Source of the DNA: Cytophagales bacterium
GTDB lineage: Bacteria > Bacteroidota > Bacteroidia > Cytophagales > Microscillaceae
Assembly (NCBI GenBank): GCA_013298075.1
Contig: JAAFJG010000047.1
Location: 1 to 35,721 of the forward strand
Length of the DNA stretch: 35,721 nucleotides
Reading direction: 5' to 3'
The translations under genes were made by a program, and so were the position numbers. The notes under the pieces were generated by a model. It made no database searches, was not told the DNA's origin, and was given only the letters and a program-made list of their open reading frames with translations. Every line of letters starts with the position of its first letter. Positions within the stretch are counted from its first letter, which is position 1. Positions 16,894 to 25,953 of the stretch are shown piece by piece.

Positions 16894-17436
16894 ATGAATA
16901 ACTCGACTAATGGCGTAAGTTTATACGCAGCTTTCATTCAAGACGTGCTTAAAAATTATAAAGATTCTAATGATGATTATAATAAATTAATAAGTTTTGC
17001 CAACGGATATGATATCTCTCAACCTTTTAACCTTATTCCAATGGAAGTTTACAACAATATGTGTAATTGGATTGAAGAAAATTTTGGGAAATTTAATTTG
17101 ATTAGAGTAGGAAGAAATATTGGCGAAACAGCTTATCAAGGTATGCTCAACAATAATCTTTTTTTATCAGATGCTACTCCTACTCAAATTATGGAGGCTT
17201 TGGTAATCGTTGCTTCCCAAATGATTCAAGATAAATCAGGACGAGGTTGGAAAATAGTAGAAAAAAAGGCTAATTTTGTGGTGATGCAAAGAACACAAAC
17301 TTTCAATAGTGTTTTACAATTAGGTTTGTTAGATGGTTTGATTCGAAAAACAGGCGTAAGCGGTATCAAAGTAGAATATATAAAAGAAGTTGCCAATGGT
17401 GATGAATTTGATGAATATAAGGTTTCTTGGTTATAA
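16894..17436 (+). CDS. Conserved protein of unknown function, possible heme-NO-binding/V4R-like fold
   Basis: 180 residues, no signal peptide or membrane helix. The N-terminal half is helical (YAAFIQDVLKNY, EVYNNMCNWIEENFG, NIGETAYQGML). The C-terminal half has a strand-rich end (GWKIVEKKANFVVMQRT, then LGLLDGLIRKTGVSGIKVEY) that recalls the tail of HNOB/4-vinyl-reductase-type domains, where a small-molecule pocket is formed. No heme-ligating histidine is evident, so heme binding is not supported. It starts 55 bp after the serBA stop with no promoter box between them, so it is probably co-transcribed with it. A convergent terminator follows. The fold suggestion is weak. Confidence 0.6.
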   Translation: MNNSTNGVSLYAAFIQDVLKNYKDSNDDYNKLISFANGYDISQPFNLIPMEVYNNMCNWIEENFGKFNLIRVGRNIGETAYQGMLNNNLFLSDATPTQIMEALVIVASQMIQDKSGRGWKIVEKKANFVVMQRTQTFNSVLQLGLLDGLIRKTGVSGIKVEYIKEVANGDEFDEYKVSWL

Positions 17437-17472
17437 AGTTTGTAAAAAAAGAAATTCTCTTTTAAAATTCAT

Positions 17473-17512
17473 AAAAAAAACTTCCCAAAATATCAAAAAT
17501 ATCTTGGGAAGT
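17473..17512. terminator. Bidirectional terminator
   Basis: A 13-bp stem with one mismatch (CTTCCCAAAATAT, 17481-17493, with ATATCTTGGGAAG, 17499-17511), preceded by a run of A. It separates convergent genes: the 180-residue protein (+) and the macroglobulin gene (-). Confidence 0.75.
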
Positions 17513-17554
17513 AAATCTAAAAAGTAAGTATAAAAAACTAATTTTAACTACTTT

Positions 17555-20500
17555 TTATTTTTCAATTTTCACTCTTATTCCTTCTGAAATACTGCTAAAT
17601 TCAGGCGCATACATACATTGAATTTGTGTAATGCCATTTGAAAAATCGCCACTGTGCATAGCACGCAAACTATATTCAAATACAAAAGTTCCTTTCGGTA
17701 AATAACCAATGAAAAAATTCATAGCCGCATCTCTCGGACTTTGATAATATCCCATGCCATCTTGCCAATTATAACCTGAAAGTACAGCCGTTGGCTCAAA
17801 ACCTGAAGCACGCATATCTTTTAAATGCACATATTCCATGGCTCTATCCACTCGAATTTCTACTCGAACTTTTACCAAATCACCCACTCTTATCACATTA
17901 TTAGGAGTAATTTCAGTTAATAATTTACCTTTATCTGTATCTTTTTCGATAAAGAGTTGTTTTTTGATAGATAATGGAGTTTTTGCAGGCGTAATTTTAT
18001 CTAAATTTTCAAAATATTGCCAATAAATAGCACCCCAAGCCACGCCGTCAGCATTTTTAGAAACCGTAATTTTGCCCATTTCTGGTTTTACTTCTTCTTT
18101 ATTAAACGTAGTTTTGAAATAACCTGTGCCTGCTTCAGCCGTTACATTTTTATTTTCGGGAGCATTAGAAATACGTTTATCACCTAATTGAATTTGAACG
18201 GTTACATCTTGCGAAAGCCAATCTTTGCCTTGCAATAAAAGTGCATAACACGCTTCTGCGGTGGCTTTGGTTGTTTTCCAATCTTGCGTTTGTTTTTGTT
18301 TCAATAACCAAGTTTTCAAATCATCGATTATTTTTTCATCTTTGGCAACTTCGGCAAATAATTCAATCATCAAAGCGTGTGTTTCGATAGGGGCTTCATA
18401 CCAATAAAAACCATAACTATCTTTCCAATACATACCCATTTCTTCGTTATTCAAAGATTTTTCTTTCAAAGATTTGATAATGGCTTGCGGAACCACTTTA
18501 TCACCCAATCTATGCAATGCCAAACCAATCATACCTTGTGAATATCGATTGAATTGCAACCAATATTTTTGGGCTTGTCCTTTGTAATAATCGAATGCTT
18601 TTTCGTAAGATTTATCTAATTTTTGAGCAAAAAAACTACGCATATATAAATAATGAATTTGGAAATATGAAATATGTTGGTCGCTTAGTTTCCAATTATA
18701 TTTTTTACAATTATAAACCAATTCATCATAATCTTTTTGCATTTCTCTATCCAAAAAAGCCACCGCTTTGTTAGCAATATTCGTAACTTTTTGATTGCCT
18801 TGCACCGATTCGATATTCAATTTATACAAATGCCCAATGCCACAAGCAATGTGTTGCGTCATATATCTATCCTCTTTCATTCCCTCAAACCATACAAAAC
18901 CACCTGAAGAAACTTGTTTTTTCTCCAATTTTTCGATGGCAGAACTTTGTTCTTTTGCCATTCTGACTAAATCAAATAAAACTCCAATTTGTCTTTTGCG
19001 TTCCCCTTCGTTGTTGGCATTTTTGAGCCAAGGAGTTTCTTCTAAAATGATATTTTTTAACTCTTGATTTTTATCCAAATTAGACAAAAATACTTCAGGA
19101 GTTGCATTTTTCCACGTTTCAAAAGTTTGTTTTATTTTCGGACTACTATTGGCAATATGTGTCGCCAAACTATTCGCATAAAAACGACTAAATACTTGTT
19201 CTGCACATTCATACGGATATTCCATCATATAAGGCAACGCCTGAACAGCATACCAAGCAGGATTAGCAGTAAATTCGACTGTTAATTTTTCGTGTTTTAA
19301 TGTTGATGAACTTCCCGAAGCGAGCAATTTTGGCATCTCAAATTTTTTCTCATTTTTACCACGAATAGGCAATGGCATTGTTTCCGTTACCAACATTCTA
19401 TTGGTCAAAACAGGCAAAGTCATTTCTTCTCCATCAGAAAAATTTCCTGCTTTTGCTACCACTTTGTACGTAACCGCAGGCGTGCCTACAGGAATATTCA
19501 ATTTCCAACTAATGACCGTACTTTGTCCTTTTAAAACTGAAAAATTTTGTTGAGCATTATCATTGCCTAATTCTGTATCTAAACCTTTGGTATTGAATGG
19601 ATTAGATAAAAATAATTGAGCCGTTCCTGTCAAATCTTTGTCAGAAATATTAGTAATTTTTGATTGAAAAACGATTTTATCATCTTCTCTAAAAAATCGT
19701 GGAGCATTAGGCACAACCATTAAATCTTTTTGAGTAACAAGACTTTTTTGTGTCAAACCATATTTCAAATCTTTTGTATGGGCAAAACCAAGCATTTTCC
19801 ATTTTGTCAAAGATTCAGGAATGGTAAATTCTATGATTAGATTTCCCTCTGCATCAGTTTTGAGATTTGGAAAGAAAAATGCCGTTTCATTAAAATTAGT
19901 GCGCACTTTTACACCTTTTAAATCTGCTGGTTTTTTCTGTTCGTTTATTCCACCACTCAAAGCAGTTTTATCTTTTAAAGTAGAAGTTGGCTTTTCAGCT
20001 TTTTCAGCTACATATTCATCAGCTGACATTTTTGCTTCGTCCATTTCTGGTGCTTCTTCTTTATCAGATTCTCTTCTTTTAGAATCTTTTTTTCTTGCCA
20101 CAGAAGGAGATACAGATTTAGACATTGATATTATTGATCTTTCTGCTCGACTACCATCACCATCATTATAATATCGGTTTCTACCATAATAGGCAAAATT
20201 CAACCCATACATATTCAAATCATCATAATCTTTGATGCTGGTATAACTATGATATTTGTTCCAATCATTTTGAATTAAATCAAAATCACCTTTGGTATAA
20301 CTATTATTTCCTTGCCAATTGGTAGGAGCAAAATACATTTCATCAACCGAAAAATTATAGGCGTGTATGCCCGCCAACGCATCAAGCGAAGAATCGTACA
20401 AATTTGCTAACATTTCTGCAGCTACTTTTTCGCCTTTATGTCCTTTTATTTTGATACGCCATTTTTCTTTTTCGCCCGGTTGCAATTTATCTCTAAAAGT

Positions 20501-23500
20501 TTCAAAAGAAATATCTAAATCTTTTTCAAAATTTTCAATATTTACATTGGCACTCCAAAGTTGCAAACGATTATACAAAACATTCGTTAAACGCACATAC
20601 ACAATGCCATTTTTTGCGTTGGCTGGAATAGTATAAGTGAATTTTTTTTGTTGATTGGATATTTTTATCCATTCTTTGTGAATGATATTATTTTCAAATT
20701 CCATTTCAAACAAACCAAAAACTTCTTTTTCTGAACTACTGACAAAAATATCTACTTTTTCGTTTGCTTTTCCTGTTATTTTGGGTGTATAAGCATTAAA
20801 TAAAACAGGCACAACAGGTTTATCGCTATTTTCCTGACGTACTTCAAAATATTTAATATCTTTCACAAGTTGCCCAAATTTATCGGTCAAAGATGCTTCT
20901 AAGATGTATTTTCCTTCTTTCCAATTTTTTAGATTTTCGGGAGAAATATTAGTATTATCGCTCACATCAACCGATTTTTCGAACACATTCGTAGATTTTT
21001 TCCAACTCAAATGATTGTTTTCGTCTTCAAACATATCGTTAGGTAAATCTTTGTGCCAATCTGTTTTTGAATAATTATATTTATCAGGAACTCCTACCCA
21101 AATACGATTTTTATATGCTTTGTTTGGAGTTTCTAATTGATGAATTGTAATTTTTACATTTGCCTTTTCAGGTTGTCCATTTAGATTTTTGACATCAACT
21201 TTCCATTCATTTTTTTGATTTGGATTGATAGTTTCAGCCACTTCGACGTTCAAATCTAAGGCTTGATACCCTACTTTTGCAAAAGTTTTACCTGAGCGAG
21301 TTTCTCCATTTTGGTCAGTAACATCAGCCTCGATTTCATAACTAAAACTTGGTTTGCTTTCTGCGTCTAATTCCAAATCAGGCAAGGCAATAAATTTAAC
21401 TATAAATTCGCCTTTTTCATTGGTTTTTGCTTCTCCAAAACTAATAATTTGTGCAGGCGAACTCGGATAATATCCACGCCAATAATACCAAGAAGGATAT
21501 TTTGCGGTGCGTTTGATTCGATATTTTAAGTTTGCTCCGTCAATATTTGCTCCCGAAAATGCTTTTGCCAAACCTTTCACCAAAATTTCATCGTTTACTT
21601 TATACACTCCTTTCACAGGCTCAAAAGTTACTTCAAATTTTGGACGTTTATATTCTTCTACTCTGATATAATTTTGACCTAAACCTGCAGTATTTCTCAT
21701 ATCATATACTTCCAAAATTTGCCCAACTTTTATAGTTTCATTGGTTAAATTATTCCATTTTTTGATAGCATCAAGCGTTACATTATAAGTTCTTGCAATA
21801 TTATACAAAGTTTCTTTATCGAGTACAGTGTGTTTTGTTTTTTCGCCTGCTTCTGAAAAAGAAATCGTCATTTGTCCTGTCAAACCTGTGCTTGGGAGAT
21901 TAAATTGCCCATTCACCGAACCAAATTCATTAGAAGTCAAGGTAAATTCTTGTACTAATTGCCCATTGACATCTGTCAAAACTGCTCTTACTACTTTGTT
22001 TGGTAAAATGCTCGATTTTCTATTTTCTTTCACCATTACCAACGCTTTAAAATACACGATTTGGCTTGGACGATAAATATTTCTATCCGTAAAAATATGC
22101 ACAAAATTTTGTGAACTTTCAGATGGGTCTTCGTAATAGTTGCTATAACTATATCCTGTTTCTTCTAATTTATCTTTGTTGCTTTCGTCATAAAACTTAT
22201 AAAATCGTTGAGCATATTCATTCGGATTAGAATTAGATTTGAAGATTGCCAAACCATTTTTATCACTAAAAACAGTTTCTTCTAATACGGTTTCATATTT
22301 ATTTTTACTATAATTATAAAAATATTTCCAGCCTTCTACTTTTATTTTTTCTTTGGGTTTGCTATTATTTCTGCTCATCACCAACACGTGATTTTTAGCG
22401 TCTTTTGACGTTTGTGAAACATAAGCAATATCAGAAACTTGTATATTTTGATAAGACATCGCATAGCCATTATAGTCAAATTTTTCGTTATCTGCCGCCA
22501 CAACTACGTAATAACCTGCGGGCAATGCGCCCATTTTTTCTTCAATGTTATGTTTATTATAATCTTTATCATCAGGAAAAGTCGTTTTCCAAGCCTTGAT
22601 AAATTTTGCTTTTTTGAGGTCTTTCGCCATATCTTGTGCTTCGCGATACCCATATTTTCCCATACCCATTTTCGCAAATTCTTCGGGAGTAGATTGTATA
22701 ATTCGCCAATATAAAGTGTTGATATTGGTATAAGAAATACGGACAGGAAAAACGATATTTGTACTGACTACATTTTCTATTTCGATTTGAAATGATTTGT
22801 TTAATAAACTCATTTGCAATGATTTTGCTAAATTCCAGCCTTCTGAATCTTTAAATTTAGACAAAATTTCATTACACATATTAAACGCTTCCGTTTTTTT
22901 ATTTTTAATAGTTGGATTCGAAATAGCATTATAATTTGTGCCTTCCTCAGACAATATTTGTGCAATTCTTACTTTAAATTCTCCCCACGCAGGAATATTT
23001 TGATAAGTATTTGCCATTTTTTCTAATGTTTCTTTGTATAATTTTTTCTTATCTTGAAAAACAGCATTATTATATACAAAAGTAATTCGTATCAAATCTA
23101 AATCGGCTTTTACTTCTGCATTGCTATTATTCAAATTAAATTTAGTTAAATCTTGTAAGATTTTTAAAGCATAAAATTTATAAGACATATTGTCGCTTGT
23201 AGTCAATTCTAAACTGCTAAAACGTTGATTATCAGCCAAATATTCAGGTTTATCAATTAAAAATATTTTCGTAGGTTGCGTAATATCAGCTGTTGCATTA
23301 CTAAAAAACTGCACTGCTCTATGCCCTAAAAAATCGTATAAAGTAGGACGATTTTTACGCATCAAATTATTTCCTTTGTTGATAACTTCATCATACACAT
23401 CAATTTTTACGGCTTGCAATAATTCAGGTTTTTCCAAAGAATTTTTATATTCGACGATACATTGTTCTACAATTTTGCTTAAATCCCACGTTTCAATATC

Positions 23501-23932
23501 CTCATTTTTTACGTTTGAAGCTGTTCTTTGTTGAAATCTCCAAGAATTTCCTTGATAATATTGCCAATAAATATCAGCCAAAATAGAGTGCAATAGCGGT
23601 TTTACGGGATATTGTGCGGTTTCAATTTCCTTTTTAAATTGATTAATACTTGTTACCAACGTATTTTCTTCGACCTCGCGAATGTAAATCATTTTATGTA
23701 ACAATGCTTTGACTTCTTGGGCAGAATTTTTATCCGTTTTTGCTTGTGCGTAGATTTTTTCTACTACTTCGAGAGCGGTTTTTGGCAAGCCTTCATTGAG
23801 TGCTTTATTAACTTCTTCCCATTTTTTTTCGTAAAACTCTTTAGAGTTTTGAGCAAGTATATCAAAATTCATAATTATTGAAATTAAAATAAGTAGCCAA
23901 ACAATTTTGAGTAATTTGAGTATTTTTTTCAT
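17555..23932 (-). CDS. Giant alpha-2-macroglobulin family protein with embedded LysM domain
   Basis: 2125 residues; signal peptide about 1-28 (ILAQ). An N-terminal helical part (~30-370) precedes macroglobulin beta domains. The MG2 block is FVHIFTDRNIYRPSQIVYFKA near 618. A LysM domain is inserted at about 700-745 (HTVLDKETLYNIARTYNVT, ending TIKVGQILEVY), just before the strand IRVEEYKRPKFEV. A charged, low-complexity linker lies at about 1261-1339, followed by the A2M core (ETAFFFPNLKTDAEGNLIIEF). The thioester motif CAEQ is intact: C1576, Q1579 in YPYECAEQ. A terpenoid-cyclase-like helical domain and a C-terminal receptor-like domain follow. Bacterial A2Ms trap proteases in the periplasm by covalent thioester capture. 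No pbpC lies adjacent. The gene has its own promoter; it starts with ATG after a -7 box. Confidence 0.93.
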   Translation of the reverse strand: MKKILKLLKIVWLLILISIIMNFDILAQNSKEFYEKKWEEVNKALNEGLPKTALEVVEKIYAQAKTDKNSAQEVKALLHKMIYIREVEENTLVTSINQFKKEIETAQYPVKPLLHSILADIYWQYYQGNSWRFQQRTASNVKNEDIETWDLSKIVEQCIVEYKNSLEKPELLQAVKIDVYDEVINKGNNLMRKNRPTLYDFLGHRAVQFFSNATADITQPTKIFLIDKPEYLADNQRFSSLELTTSDNMSYKFYALKILQDLTKFNLNNSNAEVKADLDLIRITFVYNNAVFQDKKKLYKETLEKMANTYQNIPAWGEFKVRIAQILSEEGTNYNAISNPTIKNKKTEAFNMCNEILSKFKDSEGWNLAKSLQMSLLNKSFQIEIENVVSTNIVFPVRISYTNINTLYWRIIQSTPEEFAKMGMGKYGYREAQDMAKDLKKAKFIKAWKTTFPDDKDYNKHNIEEKMGALPAGYYVVVAADNEKFDYNGYAMSYQNIQVSDIAYVSQTSKDAKNHVLVMSRNNSKPKEKIKVEGWKYFYNYSKNKYETVLEETVFSDKNGLAIFKSNSNPNEYAQRFYKFYDESNKDKLEETGYSYSNYYEDPSESSQNFVHIFTDRNIYRPSQIVYFKALVMVKENRKSSILPNKVVRAVLTDVNGQLVQEFTLTSNEFGSVNGQFNLPSTGLTGQMTISFSEAGEKTKHTVLDKETLYNIARTYNVTLDAIKKWNNLTNETIKVGQILEVYDMRNTAGLGQNYIRVEEYKRPKFEVTFEPVKGVYKVNDEILVKGLAKAFSGANIDGANLKYRIKRTAKYPSWYYWRGYYPSSPAQIISFGEAKTNEKGEFIVKFIALPDLELDAESKPSFSYEIEADVTDQNGETRSGKTFAKVGYQALDLNVEVAETINPNQKNEWKVDVKNLNGQPEKANVKITIHQLETPNKAYKNRIWVGVPDKYNYSKTDWHKDLPNDMFEDENNHLSWKKSTNVFEKSVDVSDNTNISPENLKNWKEGKYILEASLTDKFGQLVKDIKYFEVRQENSDKPVVPVLFNAYTPKITGKANEKVDIFVSSSEKEVFGLFEMEFENNIIHKEWIKISNQQKKFTYTIPANAKNGIVYVRLTNVLYNRLQLWSANVNIENFEKDLDISFETFRDKLQPGEKEKWRIKIKGHKGEKVAAEMLANLYDSSLDALAGIHAYNFSVDEMYFAPTNWQGNNSYTKGDFDLIQNDWNKYHSYTSIKDYDDLNMYGLNFAYYGRNRYYNDGDGSRAERSIISMSKSVSPSVARKKDSKRRESDKEEAPEMDEAKMSADEYVAEKAEKPTSTLKDKTALSGGINEQKKPADLKGVKVRTNFNETAFFFPNLKTDAEGNLIIEFTIPESLTKWKMLGFAHTKDLKYGLTQKSLVTQKDLMVVPNAPRFFREDDKIVFQSKITNISDKDLTGTAQLFLSNPFNTKGLDTELGNDNAQQNFSVLKGQSTVISWKLNIPVGTPAVTYKVVAKAGNFSDGEEMTLPVLTNRMLVTETMPLPIRGKNEKKFEMPKLLASGSSSTLKHEKLTVEFTANPAWYAVQALPYMMEYPYECAEQVFSRFYANSLATHIANSSPKIKQTFETWKNATPEVFLSNLDKNQELKNIILEETPWLKNANNEGERKRQIGVLFDLVRMAKEQSSAIEKLEKKQVSSGGFVWFEGMKEDRYMTQHIACGIGHLYKLNIESVQGNQKVTNIANKAVAFLDREMQKDYDELVYNCKKYNWKLSDQHISYFQIHYLYMRSFFAQKLDKSYEKAFDYYKGQAQKYWLQFNRYSQGMIGLALHRLGDKVVPQAIIKSLKEKSLNNEEMGMYWKDSYGFYWYEAPIETHALMIELFAEVAKDEKIIDDLKTWLLKQKQTQDWKTTKATAEACYALLLQGKDWLSQDVTVQIQLGDKRISNAPENKNVTAEAGTGYFKTTFNKEEVKPEMGKITVSKNADGVAWGAIYWQYFENLDKITPAKTPLSIKKQLFIEKDTDKGKLLTEITPNNVIRVGDLVKVRVEIRVDRAMEYVHLKDMRASGFEPTAVLSGYNWQDGMGYYQSPRDAAMNFFIGYLPKGTFVFEYSLRAMHSGDFSNGITQIQCMYAPEFSSISEGIRVKIEK

Positions 23933-23961
23933 AATAAATGTAGTTTTTGGTTTTAAAAATT

Positions 23962-23969
23962 CAAATGTA
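23962..23969 (-). promoter_or_regulatory. -7 box of the macroglobulin gene
   Basis: The reverse strand reads TACATTTG, a TAnnTTTG match 29 bp upstream of the ATG. No -33 TTTG at the usual distance. Confidence 0.6.
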
Positions 23970-24117
23970 CGTAATTTTTTTTAAATAGTGTACTTTTTTT
24001 TGAAAAATTTATTACAAAAATAAACTAAATTTTTAGTTTTTATTTGTTTTTTTGAGATTTTTTTTGTTAGTATAATTTTTTGTGTGGTAGATAAATAATG
24101 AGATTTTTTTCTTATTA

Positions 24118-24161
24118 TTTCATATAAATTAGAGGCGTTAGTGCCTCTGATTTATATGAAA
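24118..24161. repeat. REP-like hairpin, 19-bp arms
   Basis: Arms 24118-24136 and 24143-24161 are inverted copies with one mismatch: an AT-rich outer part (TTTCATATAAAT) and GC-rich inner AGAGGC/GCCTCT, with loop GTTAGT. On the reverse strand no T-run follows, so it is a poor rho-independent terminator for the E2 gene. It lies in the 628-bp gap between the macroglobulin and E2 genes. Confidence 0.8.
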
Positions 24162-24276
24162 TTCGAAAAAATTTTTAGTAATTATACTATATTTTGATGT
24201 AAAAAATATTTTTATACTTTTAATTAGGGAGCATCTAAAAAATAAATTATCCACTCAAAAAAACTTATTTTTAGTT

Positions 24277-24526
24277 CCCTCACCGCTGGGGAGGGTTAGG
24301 GTCAGTGTTGTTAAGTTCTAATATTTGTCAGGTAAATTATTTTACAAATCAAAATATAATTTGCCAAATCTATAAGATTTTCAAAAAATTATAGATTTTT
24401 TACAGAATATTATACAAGTTAATTTCTATTTTACTTGTTAAAAAAAAAGAATTTAACAACACTGGGGTTAGGGTGGGGCTTTTTGCTCAAATTATGCCCC
24501 ACCCCAGCCCTCCCCGAAGGTGAGGG
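24277..24526. repeat. Composite GC-rich palindromic element
   Basis: Outer arms CCCTCACC (24277-24284) and GGTGAGGG (24519-24526). Next pair GGGGAGGG (24288-24295) and CCCTCCCC (24508-24515). Inner pair CAGTGTTGTTAA (24303-24314) and TTAACAACACTG (24453-24464), perfect over 12 bp. The right half has an extra hairpin, GGGTGGGGC/GCCCCACCC (24471-24479 and 24496-24504), missing from the left half. The 138-bp AT-rich centre contains AATCTATAA/TTATAGATT. No coding capacity. Its base composition is very unlike its surroundings, which suggests a mobile repeat. Confidence 0.78.
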
Positions 24527-24560
24527 AGTTTTTTGGGTATAATATTTTCTACTTAGTTCC

Positions 24561-25922
24561 TTAAATTTCTCTATTTATATCAAATGCTTCTAAATAATCA
24601 GCCACTTTTCTACCAAAAGAACCACCCAATGCCCCGTCAATAATTCGATGGTCATAACTATGAGAAATAAACATCAAATGACGAATCGCAATTACGTCTC
24701 CCGTAGCGGTTTCGATAACTGCTGGTTTTTTCTTAATTGCTCCAAAAGCCAAAATAGCGACTTGCGGCTGCATAATAATTGGCGTTCCCATTTCATTGCC
24801 AAAACTACCAATATTTGACATCGAATAAGTACCGCCTGAAAGTTCATCAGGTTGTAATTTATTGGCTCTGGCACGCCCTGCCAAATCATTTACTTTTTTA
24901 GTTAATCCTAATAAATTCATTTGGTCTGCATTTTTGATCACAGGCACAATCAAATTTCCACTTGGTAATGCGGCAGCCATACCAATATTTATATCTTTTT
25001 TGACAATAATTTTATCGCCTTCTACCGACGAATTAACCAACGGAAAATCACGCAAAGCCTTCGCAATTGCCTCAATAAAAATAGGAGTAAAAGTAATATT
25101 TTCGCCTTCTCTTTTTTTAAAACTATCTTTTATTTTATTACGCCACAACACAATATGAGTAACATCAACCTCCACAAAAGTCGTAACGTGTGGAGAAGTT
25201 TGTACTGATTCAACCATTCTTTGTGCAATCATTTTTCTCATTCTGTCCATTTCAATAATATCCGCCGCACCCGAATAAGAAACTCCTACCGCGCTTGCTT
25301 GACTTTGTGTAGGCGTAATTACTTGTGTAGGCGTGATATGAGTTGGTTTATTTTCTGTGATAGTGGTTAGAATTGGGGCAAGGCTTGACGTATTTCCACG
25401 ACTTTTGATATAGGCAAAAATATCATTTTTTGTAACTCTATTTTCTTGTCCTGAGCCTTTGATAGTTGATAATTCAGCCATCGAAATTTTTTCTTGTTTG
25501 GCAATATTCATCACTAAAGGAGAATAAAAACGGTTGTCATCAACAGATTTTGCTTCATTTTGATGTCCGTTGGCGGTTTGTGTTGCGTTTGCAATCGTTT
25601 GCTCTATTTGAGCCAAATTTTGCGTATCTATTTTTTCGGTAACTGAAATAGGCGTTTCTTTGATTATATTACTTCCATTACTTTGTGTATCAATGATAGC
25701 AATTACTTTTCCAATCGGAATTACTTCTCCGTCTTGTGCGAGGATTTGCGTGAGTATGCCTGCGTGTGTGGCGGGAATTTCGGTATCTACTTTATCGGTA
25801 GCCACTTCCAAAACAGGTTCATCTTGTTCGATTTTATCTCCGACTTTTTTGAGCCATTTGAGGATAGTTCCTTCCATGACGCTTTCGCCCATTTTGGGCA
25901 TTACCATTTCAATAATAGGCAT
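24561..25922 (-). CDS. Dihydrolipoamide acyltransferase, E2 component of a 2-oxoacid dehydrogenase complex
   Basis: 453 residues. The lipoyl domain is at 1-77, with lipoylated K44 in ATDKVD. A Q/T/N-rich linker is followed by a peripheral-subunit-binding domain at ~131-170 (YSPLVMNIAKQEKISMAEL, then GSGQENRVTKNDI) and a second linker. The catalytic acyltransferase core runs from ~215, with the active site YDHRIIDG (H425, D429) near the C-terminus. It transfers an acyl group from E1-bound thiamine to CoA. Which acid (pyruvate, 2-oxoglutarate or branched-chain) cannot be settled. The MGESVMEGTI start and single lipoyl domain fit branched-chain or general Bacteroidetes E2s. No E1 or E3 gene is nearby. 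It lies 31 bp downstream of the phosphodiesterase gene, with which it is probably co-transcribed. Confidence 0.93.
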   Translation of the reverse strand: MPIIEMVMPKMGESVMEGTILKWLKKVGDKIEQDEPVLEVATDKVDTEIPATHAGILTQILAQDGEVIPIGKVIAIIDTQSNGSNIIKETPISVTEKIDTQNLAQIEQTIANATQTANGHQNEAKSVDDNRFYSPLVMNIAKQEKISMAELSTIKGSGQENRVTKNDIFAYIKSRGNTSSLAPILTTITENKPTHITPTQVITPTQSQASAVGVSYSGAADIIEMDRMRKMIAQRMVESVQTSPHVTTFVEVDVTHIVLWRNKIKDSFKKREGENITFTPIFIEAIAKALRDFPLVNSSVEGDKIIVKKDINIGMAAALPSGNLIVPVIKNADQMNLLGLTKKVNDLAGRARANKLQPDELSGGTYSMSNIGSFGNEMGTPIIMQPQVAILAFGAIKKKPAVIETATGDVIAIRHLMFISHSYDHRIIDGALGGSFGRKVADYLEAFDINREI

Positions 25923-25953
25923 ATATTTCTTTATTTTTTTATACTTTTATATT

